Of a stretch of 64,000 nt of DNA, positions 12,699-24,777 are shown one piece after another. Positions within the stretch are counted from its first letter, which is position 1. Each line of letters starts with the position of its first letter. The position numbers and the translations under genes are program-made. The DNA is from Heterostelium album PN500 (lineage: Eukaryota; Evosea; Eumycetozoa; Acytosteliales; Acytosteliaceae): positions 1-64,000 of the forward strand of contig NW_008805094.1 in the NCBI RefSeq assembly GCF_000004825.1. Direction: 5' to 3'. Under the pieces are notes generated by a model. That model was not told the DNA's origin and did no database searches. It saw nothing but the letters and a program-made list of their open reading frames with translations.

Positions 12699-15549
12699 AA
12701 CAACAATCACAACTTAAACTATCACAATCGACAGTGACTGTTAACAATCTACCGAATTCACCTATATTCTCTTCACCAGCATCACCAGTTCTTTCGAATA
12801 GCCAAGCCAACTTGTCCGATAACGGATCGTCAGATTCTGATCCCAATCAACAGTCATCGGCTTTATTTACATTTGACAATGTACTTTCACCAGTGACCAA
12901 CTCTTATATTCAACAATCGATAAGTGGACAGAGAATAGTACACCAAGCATTCTCCTACGAGAAGACCATGACTGCCGAGGAATGCCAAGAGTTTGCTAAT
13001 CTCATCCAACAGATGGCTATCTCCAACTATGACATCAACCAAGGTTACTCTGTTGAAAACTCTCCACTCACCAAACTAACAGTGGAAATGCTATTGGAAG
13101 AGTGGATCAAGTCGTTGGTTGCCACCGATGGCAATCTCTACAGTCCGACACTTCAATACCACGCACTCACCGAAGAGGTCAACTCTGAGTCAGTCTATGC
13201 TGCACTCAATCCAATGTCGAAACCAGTGCTTCTCAATCTTACGGCACGTTCACTCTTTGGATTCTCATCGATTCTCTCCAACATCTTTAAGAACGAAGAG
13301 ATGGAAACCAACTCACCGCTCTCACTATCGGACACTGACATATTCTCTGGCGTTGAATGGATGCCTGCTCCACGCTTGATGGTTGGCTACAAGGAGGAAT
13401 GGATGGAGGCTCCATCCACCATCATAAGACACTGGGACAAAGCACTGATAGAACCATACTCACCAAAGAAGAATATCACCTACTATGTGCTCTGTCCAGA
13501 CACTCAGGTAATGCGAGTACACATACCACCATTCTTCTCGGATGTTAGTAACATCTATGAGATCAACCATCTCGGTCACCACCAACACTTTACCACCACC
13601 CTCACAGTCACCACTACCGTACCAAACACCAACTTCAACGCTAACAACCAGTATCAAAACAAGCATCATCATCATCACCAACAACAACAACAACAAACAA
13701 CCACAACCACATCGATAAACAATACAGCCTACAGTGGATTGTTCCCACAAGGTATCTACTATATTCCAACGTTGGCGTCAACAGCAGCACCACTAAACTC
13801 ATCCACTCAGCAAACACAACCACCACCACAACCACCACAACAACAACAATCACAACAACAACAACAACAAGATCCTAATCAACTGTTGATGAATAGCTAC
13901 CTCACTGCATGCTCTAAACTAAGTGATCATCTTAAGGAAATCTCATTACAATACAATGAAAACAATTGTATTGTCGTATATATTGTTAATCCATTCACAG
14001 AATCATCTCAGTTTGGCACCAACAAGGAGAATACCAATGGCGACTCTGACTCTGTATTCCTAAGACAGAGAGAATCTCTAATGTTTATAAATTCATGTTT
14101 CCGTACAATTATGAAAGAAACTTATTCAAATGAATCATTAAATATAATGGTACAAGTATGTATTATAATAATAGCTGTAGAATTTATAATAATGTAATGT
14201 ATTAATTTATTATTATTTTAATATATAGTCAATTCCAATTGAACAAGTATTTTTAGATGATTCACAAACTATTCCAATTGCCAAAGAGATTGCATTTTCG
14301 ATATTTAACAAATGTCGTAGAATTTCAACACTTTCGCCGATACTCAATGGTGTTCCACCAACAAACAATTTCACCAATTGGTGTCAGAGATTCGCCGATA
14401 AAATATTCGAACCAATATTTATACTTTCACAACCAAGACAGCCACAGGCATTGCAATCATATCAACCCAACAATATCCATGTGTCCTATATGTTGAGCGA
14501 CAACAATCGATGGGTTGCATGCACGATCACCGATGATCGTGGTGAGATGTTAGAGTCCAAACTGATACCGGCAATCATGTCAGAGTATACCGGCGAGTTG
14601 GTGTGGCGCGATACACTCACCAGTGTCTGGACATTCATTTACGATACCATCAATCTTATTCTACTCTCAAACGGAATCACAGCGAGAGCTGTCATTTCTA
14701 AATTTGGACTCATCTCCAAAGAGGAATACGACGAATGGCAACGACTGGTCTTGAACATTCCCGATAGAAATCCTCTAGAGCATGTTTTATTTGTCAACTT
14801 TACTATGCATCCATATCTTCAATTATTCTCCTCAGAGTTTTTCAATGGTAATGTTTTAACAATAATAATATTAATATATTGATAAACGCTCTAATTATTA
14901 ATATAAATATTTTCAATTTCCATTTTTAGATACATTCTCAAAATCACAAGATACACTTATTTTACCAGTATTTTCACTTAAAGGTCAATCATATGCCGTT
15001 TATCCAAAATCACCATTTATTTATAACTATCATTTAAATAATCCGTTGCCGTTGGTATCCTCTTTCGTTGTGACTTCTCATTCGAATAATGCAGTGTTGA
15101 GTCAACAGCAATCCAATTTCGAGAGTAAAAAAGAATGGCCAGTTGTCTATATGATTTCGATTATTGGTGAACAGAGTGTAAAGCAACAGACGATCAATGT
15201 CGATCAGCAAACGACATCCGATCTCTCAGAGTCGATCAAACAGATCACAAAGATCTATCATCGATTGTCGTACCTGAACCTCTCACCACGTTATCCCGAC
15301 CGTTACTCTGTGCTGCCAATACACCACACCGTAACAAAGAGAATGAGCAGACTAGCAGGATTCGTTGCACCCAAATCACCAAAACCATTCCACCTTCAAC
15401 AACAACAAAAGACACCCATCAACAATTGGTCGGCGAAAATGCACAATCTCTCACCACTCACCAACAATCCTACATCGCCACAATCAATATCCTCAGCAAC
15501 AGGATCCTCTCCGATAAACACAATAAAAGATGATACAATGTCATCTTAA
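8478..15549 (+). CDS. med13: Mediator complex subunit 13 (MED13/SRB9; AmiB-like)
   Basis: MED13 links the CDK8 kinase module to core Mediator and modulates RNA polymerase II transcription. In D. discoideum, as I recall, the orthologue is AmiB, needed for the growth-to-development transition. Nine exons fit in phase: 8478-8594, 8670-9432, 9504-9597, 9679-9792, 9882-9898, 9965-10024, 10128-14155, 14229-14847 and 14930-15549, totalling about 2143 aa. The N-terminal MED13_N part is split over exons 1-7 (IHYRS..., CIWIKSY, NFVRVGNSFIRK, SPNCYFGYQRL). The MID/PIWI-like C-terminal part starts near residue 1465 (PAPRLMVGYKEEWMEAP, NITYYVLCPDTQVMRVHIPP) and continues through exons 8-9 (NIHVSYMLSDNNRWVACTIT, TARAVISKFGLIS). 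Between them lies about 1000 residues of low-complexity sequence with many polyQ, polyN and Ser/Pro tracts. Exon 5 is only 17 nt. AATAAA motifs follow the stop. Confidence 0.9.
12659..12706 (+). repeat. Poly-Gln (CAA/CAG) tract in MED13
   Basis: This is one of the longest of many CAA/CAG runs in MED13 exon 7; others lie near 10758-10770, 10857-10892, 11231-11250, 11655-11690 and 13680-13697. Such runs are usual in dictyostelid regulatory proteins and are length-variable. Confidence 0.9.
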
Positions 15550-16180
15550 AATTAATAAATAAATAAAAAAAGTAGTACTTTAATAATTAAACTTTTAAAA
15601 AATATTATTTATTTATTCAATTTGTCCAATTCACAAGACGCAAACTGTTATAGAATATATTAATCGATCTAGAATTTCCTAACCTGGTGAGACATCAGAT
15701 AAAAAGTGTGCTTATCCAATACCAACCAATGTAATCGAATGCTTCCAAGACATTTTGAAAATACGAATAGTAAATCATTGACAACAAGTCAATGATGACA
15801 AAGAAGTTTAACGCGCCGCTAATGACCAACAGGTACGTTTGATACTGTCATTCTGTGGATCTGGGGTAATTACCTCAGATCAAAGTTTCTATATCATTGC
15901 TAAAGAAAAAAACACGAGTAAATTTTCATCTGCTGACTAGATATAATACATACTATTTACTGTGAGTTACTTAACTAAATTCTAGATCGAATAATACATA
16001 GTTTGCGGTTTGTGAATTGAAGAGTTCATTTGATGACGAACGACGTTTAAAAAGCTATTTTATAAGAAATCACTTTCCCTCCTTTTTTTTAAAAAAAATC
16101 AATTGTTTTTGATTTTTTTTTTTACTTTCATTTAGTGAAGTTAAAATTGACTGGTCATTTAAGTTATAATATTTTAAAAG
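15550..16180. other. Intergenic region between MED13 and SLD5
   Basis: The flanks are AT-rich, with MED13 3' AATAAA-like signals at 15553-15570. The central part, about 15640-16040, is clearly less AT-rich and contains a decayed reading frame (see 15683-15940). The last 100 bp with T/A runs should hold the SLD5 promoter. Confidence 0.5.
15683..15940 (+). pseudogene. Possible decayed coding fragment
   Basis: One frame of 86 codons reads as protein-like sequence (CAYPIPTNVIECFQDILKIR, later QQVRLILSFCGSGVIT) but is broken by TGA at 15779 and TAA at 15809 before the final TAG at 15938. Base composition is nearer to coding than to intergenic DNA. I do not recognise the family. It lies on the other side of SLD5 from the P-loop pseudogene at 17408-18126, so the two could be debris of the same multicopy family, which is inference only. 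Confidence 0.25.
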
Positions 16181-17089
16181 ATGAATGTATTAGATGAGAA
16201 TATTTTAATTGAAGTTAATAAGCTGCAAAAGCTAAAACAATCATGGATCAACGAAAAATCAACACCCGATATATTACCGTATAGAAGAGAGTTGGTCTCG
16301 GATATCATGGAGGAGATCCAAACAAAAGAAGAACTTTGTACATCTGATATTAAGAATCCTGCAATGCAGTTCACAGCCAATATATATGAAATGGAGATTG
16401 AAAGATTAAAATATTTAATAAAATCTTATCTAAGAACAAGATTACAAAAGGTATGTTCTAAATTTTTATTGTTATAAACAACAAAATAATTTCTAACATA
16501 CAATATATTGATATAGGTAGAGAGATATCACTCATATATATTAAAACATGAGAGTATAAAAGTTAAACTATCTGATTCAGAATTACAGTATTGTCAAAAG
16601 TAAGTTTGATACTAGTTCATTCTTCTTGATAATCATTTTAAAATTCGTCAAACTAATTGCAGGCTTTTCTTCTTAAATCAATCAATCTAATAGGTATTCA
16701 AATTTAATAGAAAATCATTTTAATCAATCATTTCTGCATCATATACCCGGTTTTTCAAGGATAGAGCCTAATAGTTGTAGGTTATCAACTTTTATCATTT
16801 AGATTATCGATTCAATTTAAATTAACCAAAGAAACTCTTTATAGATCAATCACCTTTTGTTGATGGTTTTATATTTTGTTCGCCAGCTGAAAATATTGGT
16901 ACAGTTCAAATGGATGAGTATGTATTTGATTTCTTTATTTTTCATTTCAAAGACTAATACTTAGTCTTCTTTTTTATTTCCAACCAAAACAGTGATTTCA
17001 GCATCGATTTTCAAAAAGGTGAAATCTATTTAATTAAATATAGCTCTATCTTTTCATTAGTGGAAAACGGTAAAATGAATCTGATATAG
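16181..17089 (+). CDS. gins4: DNA replication complex GINS subunit SLD5
   Basis: SLD5 is one of four GINS subunits; GINS joins MCM2-7 and CDC45 to form the CMG replicative helicase in the nucleus. Exons: 16181-16450, 16517-16599, 16694-16773, 16845-16917 and 16993-17089, giving 200 aa (human SLD5 is 223). The A domain shows the family pattern WINEKSTPDILPYRRELV and MEIERLKYLIKSYLRTRL. The C-terminal B domain reads SPFVDGFIF, then DFSIDFQKGEIYLIKY and ends VENGKMNLI, matching the usual SLD5 C-terminus. The exon 3 donor is the least certain: the in-phase choice is GTTGTA at 16774, whereas GTTATC at 16781 would put the next exon out of frame. Family assignment is firm; the third intron boundary is provisional. 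Confidence 0.88.
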
Positions 17090-17407
17090 AATATTCACTA
17101 TCAGAATCTTTATCATCACCATTGTAATCATCATCATCATCATCTTCTTCTTCTTCTTCTTCATTGTTGTCATCACAATGAAAACTATTTCACAAGTATA
17201 TTTAGATGAAACTTCACAGACAAAAGACATCTTTCACTTTTATACACTAGTAGTGACTTGAAACATGTTATTTCAATTCTATAGACCAGAAGAAAGAATT
17301 TATCTCGATCACATAAAATAATAAAACTTTTTTTTTTTTTAATAAAGCTCAATGATTTTATATAGTCAATATATTAATAACTTATTATTACATATACACT
17401 CTTATCA
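17090..17407. other. Intergenic region after SLD5
   Basis: This stretch contains an (ATC)/(TTC) run at about 17127-17163 and otherwise AT-rich sequence. On the minus strand the run could be read as an acidic tract, but no gene structure surrounds it. I see no gene here. Confidence 0.5.
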
Positions 17408-18126
17408 ATGATATTATCAAAAAGTCATAAAAGTAACCTCTTCTCTCTTACTAAGAGAATGTCCTCTGTGTACAACACCAACCTTACCATACAGAATAAA
17501 TATCACCAATCATTTATTGTGCGCCGCTTTACATCCAATGATGACAACAACAACAACTATGCCTCTACCATCAGCAATCACTTGAAGAACATCAAAATGC
17601 ACAAGATCCCTACCCAGAAGATTCAACTACTAAATATCCAACAATGATTTTACTTCATACTCTTAATTCTGACTTTTGTTTATAGCACCAGAGAAGCAGC
17701 CCTGATCGATTTGATCCTAAATGGGATCACTTGCGATCTCTGGAGTCTCAGCTCCATGATTGGTAAGACCATTCAGTTGCCAGGTTTTTCAAGGAAATAC
17801 CTTCCAAAAGAGATGAAGCTTGAACAATTTGATTCCTTTCTCTTAACACAAGAGGGATACAACCTCGTGGTGAAGTTTTGGAAAGTATCAAATGTCAGAG
17901 AAGGATGTCGATGGAGACGAGAACAATGGCATCATCTTGTCGGTCCCACTGGATGTGGAAAAACATTTGAATCATATCTTGCTTATGTTAACAATTCCAT
18001 TGTTACTTACATCGTAAGTAGCTTCTTTGTTTGATGTTATGTCTCACAGAATACTCACAATTAATAACACAGGGAAGAGCACTTGAATGGGCAAAATTAA
18101 AGACTGATCCAAATACAAGAACATGA
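17408..18126 (+). pseudogene. P-loop NTPase-like gene remnant with in-frame stop
   Basis: A frame starting with ATG at 17408 (basic, Ser/Arg-rich N-terminus with IVRRF, resembling a targeting or leader segment) meets TGA at 17645. The same frame continues open on the far side (TREAALIDLILNGITCDLW) to a Walker A motif, VGPTGCGKT, at about 17937-17965. A GTAAGT donor at 18014 can be joined to an acceptor before 18073, after which the product ends at TGA 18124. No GT donor lies near the first stop, so splicing cannot easily remove it. The layout, a conserved upstream block then a P-loop with aromatic/basic residues just before it, resembles Crinkler/RHS-type multicopy NTPases of protists, but that family call is tentative. 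It is short and appears truncated beyond the P-loop. Confidence 0.45.
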
Positions 18127-18336
18127 TTATCATTGACAAGAATTCTTGTGAAAAAGACCTCAACATTTCAATTAGCTCATTTGCATTTTTGTCCGAAATC
18201 ACAGGAGAATAGATTTTTTTTTGAGTGAGAAAACTTTTAAATAATAAATCTTTGGAAATATCTTTTCATATTTCATTTCTTCAATAATAATATTATTCTA
18301 TTATTTTAATATTTATGTTAGAAATACAATGTAAAT
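18127..18336. other. Short convergent spacer
   Basis: AT-rich DNA between the end of the P-loop remnant and the 3' end of the IBtk-like gene. After the stop at 18124 the remnant's frame stays open for about 35 more codons to about 18230, consistent with decay of a longer gene. Confidence 0.4.
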
Positions 18337-21300
18337 TTAACCAAAGAACCAAGATTTCTTTGGTTTTTCTTGGTTCTTTGGCTTTCTTCTATAATGTCTT
18401 TGTTCTTGAGATGCCGAGTCGGGTGTCGATGAACGGAAACCTTCAACTTTTGGTGGCGCTTTAGCGCAATTCTCTTTAACAAACTTTTGATTTTCTTCTG
18501 TGAGACGATCGAATCCTTCGAGTAGCTCTGCGTTTGGAACTTGAGAGATTCTAGATTCACACCAGACAGTAAGGGATTTAAGATCGTATTGCTTTGAGAA
18601 TTGAAACATGAATAGCAGTGAAGTGTTGTCAATCGATGGTCTGATCACGGCGGAACACAACTCCTTTGCTCTTGCGATCTGATGGAAATCCGCTAAGATC
18701 ACCAGCTCGAAACAATCGTTGGGGTCACTCGGTACTTCGTTACAATAGAAATAGTGTAGTAGATCTTTAAATGAGGAGATAGAGACGTCGTGGATATTAA
18801 TGGAATTCATTGATCCTTCAATAAAACTACCACTCAACATCATCTTGAAATATTTCGAACGCAAACATAACATCACCTTGAATGATTGAACCTCGGCAAT
18901 ATTTCCAGATGGTTCGTGTACCTTGAAAGTAATGTCATACAACGATTCGGCAAATGTTGGATCACTGAGTTTCTTGAAATCCTCTGACAAATTTGAAGAT
19001 GGAATCGATTCCAATGATTTGGTTTTACCTAACACTAAATTACATAAAAATGCCAATCTTTCAACTCCCAAGCATGTCGACAACATTCCAATTTCATCGA
19101 CATAATGTTGAATCTATATATAATAAAAGATTAATTAGTCTCAATTGCTAATAAATTATTCCTTCTTATATATGTTTTTTAACTTACCAATGGAACATGA
19201 TCAGTATAAATGAATTTAATGAATAGTTTCAATGATTCAAATGAAATTTGTTTGAAATCTATGTAGATAATTTTGTTAATGGTTGATGCGGTAATCTTAG
19301 AGGTGATTGAAATCTCGTGAGAGTTGTCTGAGTTTGGATTCTTTATCTCACTGGAGATCAATGGCAACAGTTTTGGAACTCTACAAGCAACCACTGCTCG
19401 ATGACAATTTACATATTGAGCGGTATCTCCATTTACAATGAATCTCAAATCCACTAATGACTCATCGGTGAGCAGCGATGCCAATTCGGAACCATAGATG
19501 TTGTGACCACTGGAGAGTGAGATCAACGATGAGTTTCCACCGGCAGCGATCTTAAAGACAGTGGAATTATCTGGAATCTTTACTCTTGTGAAGTTGCATA
19601 CCTCCTTGATTGCTTCACCAACACCACATTGCATCATTGAATTATCTCCAAAAGTGAATACTTCACCAGTGTCTGTCAAGACGACAACATGTTCATAACC
19701 AACCTCAATCGTACTAATTGGGTATGGAAGCAATGTCTTTACAACCTGTGGTTCACCAGTGTAATTTCTATGATCTGGCAGCAAAACACCGAGCTGACAA
19801 TGTATATTGCTTCCCCAGGTATAAATAGCATTCGATTCCGAAAGAACGGCATTGAAATTGGCACCAGCACCGATCTTCTTAATTTTACTTCCGATTTGCA
19901 CCATAGTTGGTGTGCTACCATTTCCGCTGTGACCAAGACGGCAATCGATATTTGAACCAAAAGTATAGACATCACCAGATTTACTGAGTACCATGGAATG
20001 CCAGTTTCCACAAGAAATCTGTGAGGCAGGTGGAAGCATTGGAATCACTTTCGGTGTCGATTGGGAGAGCATAGTGCTTACATCGTAACCCAGATTTCCA
20101 TGAAGACCTTTACCCCATGAGAAGACCTTTCCAGAATCTGACAGAGCCAGCGAGAACTCTTGTCCACAGGCAATCGAAGTGATTTTCTCATCTTCGAAAT
20201 GCGGTATGATCTTTGGAATGCTTACGACCTCACTGTTTCCAAGACCAAGTCTTCCACCGGATCCATTTCCCCATGCATAGACGACACCGATTTCATCCAA
20301 TGCCAAGCTGTGATCTTTACCACAGGCAATCTGTGTAATTTGTTTGTTCTTGAATGCGCTAATCATCGATGGAATAGAGATATCGTTCTTTGTTGGATGA
20401 CCTAGTTTTCCATAACTACACAAACCCCAACTATAAACGCCACCGGTATCGGTCAGCATCACAGCGAAATTCTGACCGAATTTGATGGTTGTTGGCGAGT
20501 GTTCTTTCTGGTTGAACAACACCCCTGTTGGTGTGCCAGTAGCAATCAACGATAGTGACGGACACAACATCTGACCCCATTGATAGATTGGAACACTTCC
20601 ACCGGTTCCATTGCTTACTGTCATCTTTGAACTGCGTAAACTCGTCAATAGATTTATACATTCTTTCTTGTCTAACCAAACGGCAATATCCAACGCCGTC
20701 AAATTTCTATTATCGACAAGACTACCATCTACTTGCAATCCAACCAAACTTCTAATATATTGAATATTTTGATGCATAGCAGCTAAATGTAATGGTGTCT
20801 AAAAATAATATTTATAAAATATTCCAGGTTAATTTTCAAAACATAAAATTTGAATAACTAAACAACAACTTACTTCATCATTTATATTTCTTTGAGTTAG
20901 TAGATTTTGAAGATCCGCACTTATATTGTAGTCAAGCTTTCTAAGAAGTATTCGTATATCATTGATGAAATCATCGCGTGGAGGACAAAATGCAGCAGTA
21001 TGGAAAATAGTGTTTTGATGACGATCGTATCTTGTGAGAACAGCCATAACAATACTGATACTACTGTTTCTCAGAAAGTACATAAAATTTGGGTGATGAA
21101 AATTGATCACCTCTTGCCAATCCAATTGTTCGGCTTCCAACATCGCTGCAATCGTTTCCATCGTATTTGAATGATATTGTTTATTTGATTCCCACATTCT
21201 ACTTAAATAAAGGAAATTTGAAACTATATCACTAAATATATTATTATTTATATTATTATTGCTATTATATAAATTATTATTTTCTAAATCTATACTATTA

Positions 21301-21437
21301 TTATTATTGTTGTTGTTGTTGTTGTTGATGTATGTTAATCTATTTTTTAAATCTCTTAAAAGATTTAACAGAAAAGAAAGAAATGAAAATAAATAATAAA
21401 AAAATTTAAATATGTTAAAAATATAATTCATATACAA
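18337..21437 (-). CDS. IBtk-like protein: ankyrin, RCC1 repeats and two BTB domains
   Basis: Three exons (20874-21437, 19188-20798, 18337-19113) give 983 aa. Domain order: a hydrophobic N-terminal segment (residues about 4-27), a poly-Asn stretch, ankyrin repeats ending with TPLHLAAMHQN and LTALDIAVWLDKKECINLL (about 100-245), at least six RCC1 blades with the repeated pattern SWGxGxxGxLG and IACGxxHSLAL (about 255-600), a first BTB domain (about 610-730) and a second BTB with BACK-like tail (about 780-900). This order is that of IBtk, the inhibitor of Bruton's tyrosine kinase, which in animals is a CUL3 substrate adaptor; a CUL3-adaptor role here is inference. The long C-terminal region of animal IBtk is missing. 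The N-terminal hydrophobic stretch makes the start codon uncertain; a later Met (MWESNKQY) is an alternative. It is divergent from hslV. Confidence 0.85.
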
Positions 21438-21982
21438 GAATAGATTTTAAAAAGGAATAGAGTTGATACTCATTGATTGTGACCACAATCAAACCCTAAA
21501 ATAAACCTAAAATAATTCAATATATTAAAAATTGTAAAAATCGGAAATTTTTTTGATCAAAAATTCATTGAATTTTTTTGGAATTTGGCAAACAATAATA
21601 AAAATAATAATAATGAAATAAAATATGTTTTCTGGTTTATTAAAAAAGAATCATAAATTAAAAAATAAAAATAAATGGTTTTTATCCTAAATCGTAGAAG
21701 ATCTATCCCATTGATCAGAAAATTGAATAAATATACCTAAAATTTAATATCTTATTGGTTTTAAAAACTAAGTTTGCAAAAACAAAAGATTTGGTTTTAT
21801 CACAAACACAAAATATTTTTCGTAATAATTTAAATTTTGTTATGCAAACTACTTTTTATTAAGCTGATTTTTGTTGACCATCATATATCATTATTTATTT
21901 AATTCACCACCACAGAATATATATAGATAGATAGATAATTAGATAAGATATTTGATATAGATATACATACAGAAGTTAAAGA
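21438..21982. promoter_or_regulatory. Divergent promoter region of IBtk-like gene and hslV
   Basis: This is 545 bp of very AT-rich DNA between two divergent start codons, with T and A runs and a (ATAG)n stretch at about 21918-21940 just upstream of hslV. No distinct binding site can be named. Confidence 0.45.
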
Positions 21983-22855
21983 ATGTCGAAATATATAAAT
22001 TTATTAAAGAAAACAGATGTTATTATACCTTCGTTGAGAGAATCTTCACAGAATGGTATAAGAAGTTTTGTAAATAGTAGTAGTAACAATAGTAATACGA
22101 TCAATATGGTAGGGCAATTGTCATCTGAAGTTGGTAGAATGAATTACTATTCTGGTGGTCACTACGGTGGACACCCACAGTTCTATGCAAACTACCCTGC
22201 CGATCCAATGCGAAAGAAAGCAACTACCATTCTCTCGGTGCGTCGTGGTAACAAAGTGGTGATCATCGGTGACGGTCAAGTATCACAGGGACACTCTATC
22301 GTCAAGCCAAACGCAAAGAAGATAAGAAGATTGGCAGACGGCAAGATCGTTGCGGGTTTCGCCGGTTCGGTAGCTGATGCCTTCACACTGTTTGAGTTGC
22401 TCGAGAAGAAGCTCACCGAACACCGTGGACTGCTGCTAAAGTCGTGTGTTGAACTCGCACAGCAGTGGCGTACCGACAAGTACTACCGTCGTCTCGAGGC
22501 AAGTCTGATCGTTGCCGACAAAGACATAACACTGAACATCGATGGTAACGGTGATGTTCTCGAGCCAAACGATGGTGTACTTGCAATCGGTAGCGGTGGT
22601 GAGTTTGCTCTTTCCGCAGCGAGAGCACTACTAACCGTACCAGACCTAGATGCCGAGGAGATCGCCAGACGTTCAATGAAGATCGCCGCCGACATTTGTA
22701 TATACACAAATCACAACTTTATTTTAGAGACAATCGAAATCGACCCATCGAAATCACCATCGACAGCTTCAACTCAATACTCTCAACAATTAGATTTATC
22801 ACAAGCGCCACCAACCACAAAAGATGAAAATAATAATAATAACAATCAAAAATAA
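21983..22855 (+). CDS. hslV: HslV/ClpQ peptidase, mitochondrial
   Basis: HslV is the threonine-protease half of the bacterial HslUV (ClpYQ) protease; the HslU ATPase unfolds substrates and feeds them to the HslV dodecamer. This intronless gene encodes 290 aa. The first about 80 residues are an extra leader (Ser/Asn-rich with basic residues) not present in bacterial HslV, consistent with a mitochondrial presequence removed to expose Thr81. The mature part begins [19 protein letters not shown] and continues with family motifs [53 protein letters not shown] and DICIYTNH, so the active-site Thr and surrounding residues are intact. A short Asn/Gln-rich tail follows. Eukaryotic HslV occurs in few lineages (dictyostelids, kinetoplastids, apicomplexans). 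The partner hslU is not in this window. Confidence 0.95.
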   Translation: MSKYINLLKKTDVIIPSLRESSQNGIRSFVNSSSNNSNTINMVGQLSSEVGRMNYYSGGHYGGHPQFYANYPADPMRKKATTILSVRRGNKVVIIGDGQVSQGHSIVKPNAKKIRRLADGKIVAGFAGSVADAFTLFELLEKKLTEHRGLLLKSCVELAQQWRTDKYYRRLEASLIVADKDITLNIDGNGDVLEPNDGVLAIGSGGEFALSAARALLTVPDLDAEEIARRSMKIAADICIYTNHNFILETIEIDPSKSPSTASTQYSQQLDLSQAPPTTKDENNNNNNQK

Positions 22856-24777
22856 ATTAATATATATAAATGTCTATACACACAAAGTTTATTGTTTATA
22901 AATTTATAATAATGATAATCAAATCGAGCAAATTAATTTATCATAGATTGACTGATGCAACCTTTTATTAGGTAATGTTTAAAAAACTAGTACTTTTAAT
23001 AAAAAATAACAAACCACAACACAACTTCTTTAAAGTCAAAATGTTGAACATTGGCTGTCTGTTCAGACTTCTATTTATAATATCACTATTTTAATGTTGT
23101 TGTTTTATTTCTTAACATATAAAAACCAATAAAATCATGCTTTGTTGTGTTTTATTTTATTTATTATTTAGGTTTTAATAACAAACAACAATAACAACAA
23201 CAGCGGTAGAATTGTTCAAAGCTAAACACATACTTTGAATATATTAAAGATAGAAAGTGTTATTGTGATCAATCATAGACTATTTAGGTATTTCTGTTTC
23301 AATGTAGGGTGTTATCAACAAAAACAAAAAAAAAAAAAACAAACAAAACAAAACACATAATAATATTAAACCACAAATAAAGGTATAAAACAACTATATA
23401 AAAATGATCAACAAAGGTTGGTTGTGTATGAATTTAATTAAAAACACATTTCAAAATAATCGAAAAAGGGTGTGTTTAAGTGTGTGGGTTTGAATTAAAC
23501 AACACTAACTAAAGAAAAACATAATAATACTTATATATGTTGGTGTGGGTAGTTATTATGATCAAGTATATATGTTGCGAGATAGTTTGGAGAGTGGAGA
23601 TTCACTTTCGATGAAGGTACAATTTTTAAATATGACTTCATATTTAAATATTTAATTTGAGGGGTATTTTGTTTTTTTTTGAAAAGGTTCAATTGTGTTA
23701 AGTTGTATTGATTCATATGATAAATATAAATATTCTTGTGTGATTCTTTATAAAGTGGGTGATCTACTATGATGAGAAAAAAGTGAATGATTGATTGACA
23801 TCAATTCTTAAAATAATAATTATTTCAATATCATATGTATTAATTTAATTTAATTAATTTAAAAGAACAAGAAATAAGAAGAGTAATAAAATATATTTTG
23901 GAGCTATTTGTCCATTTTTTATTATTCTTAATTTCATTTATATTTTTATTTATATTATATATTTAATTTTCTATAACTTTTTTAGAAATTTTATTAAAAT
24001 AGTTTGCAAAGAATAGATAAAAGTAAGAATTTTTAAATTTCAAAAATTAAATTCGATTAGAATTAAAATCTAATTAAAAATAGTAATATTAAATCACCAT
24101 CTATTAATTGTTGTTTTATTTTAATTTTTAATAACTTGATAAAGATGTCATGAACAAGTAGAATTTATATATCCCCTCAAGATTCTATCAATATTTATTT
24201 TTGATTCCACTACCCACTTCATTCCAATCAACCACAATTCAAAAATTTTCTACTTTTTGTTGAGAAACAAAAAAACAACAAATAATTGTATTTATGTATG
24301 GTATATCATCCTTTTTTTAATTGATAAAATTAAAATGTCATCACACCAAACAATAAATAATAAACTCATTAATAATTAAATCATATTCAAAACTGACAAT
24401 CAAACAGATATACTACTTGATACTGACTATACTTTGTTAAATATAATTTATAATATTTTTGGGCTGATACGGAAATACACCCTCACGTTAATATAAAATA
24501 TTTATCTAAAAACTGAATAATTAATTATTAATCAATTTCCATGCATTTCACACCTAAATCTACACCACATCCACTCTAAATCAAATCACTAAAACATTAA
24601 TTATCCATCCAAATATTTACTTTATAATTATTCTTTTTTTTGTTTTGTTTTTGTGATAAAATTAACTTAATCCATTTATATATTATAATCCATTTATTAA
24701 TTACAATTTAAATATTATAGTTTTTTTTTTTTATAATATAGTTTTTATTAAATAATAAATTTCAAAAAAAAAACAAA
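22856..24777. other. AT-rich intergenic region
   Basis: I find no gene in these 1.9 kb. AATAAA-like sequences follow hslV. The sequence is dominated by poly-A/T runs. Immediately before the next start codon, a T-run (about 24721-24731), TATAATATA and an A-run (24764-24776) resemble a typical dictyostelid TATA/oligo-T promoter. Confidence 0.55.

Noticed and set aside
10984-13853. Several 60-110 codon frames antisense or shifted inside MED13 exon 7
   Set aside because: They are mirror translations of the CAA/CAG and ACC repeats in the real reading frame (poly-Val, poly-Cys, poly-Leu) and match no family.
17099-17183. Acidic Glu/Asp run on the minus strand after SLD5
   Set aside because: It comes from an (ATC)/(TTC) simple repeat and has no start codon, splice structure or conserved flanks.
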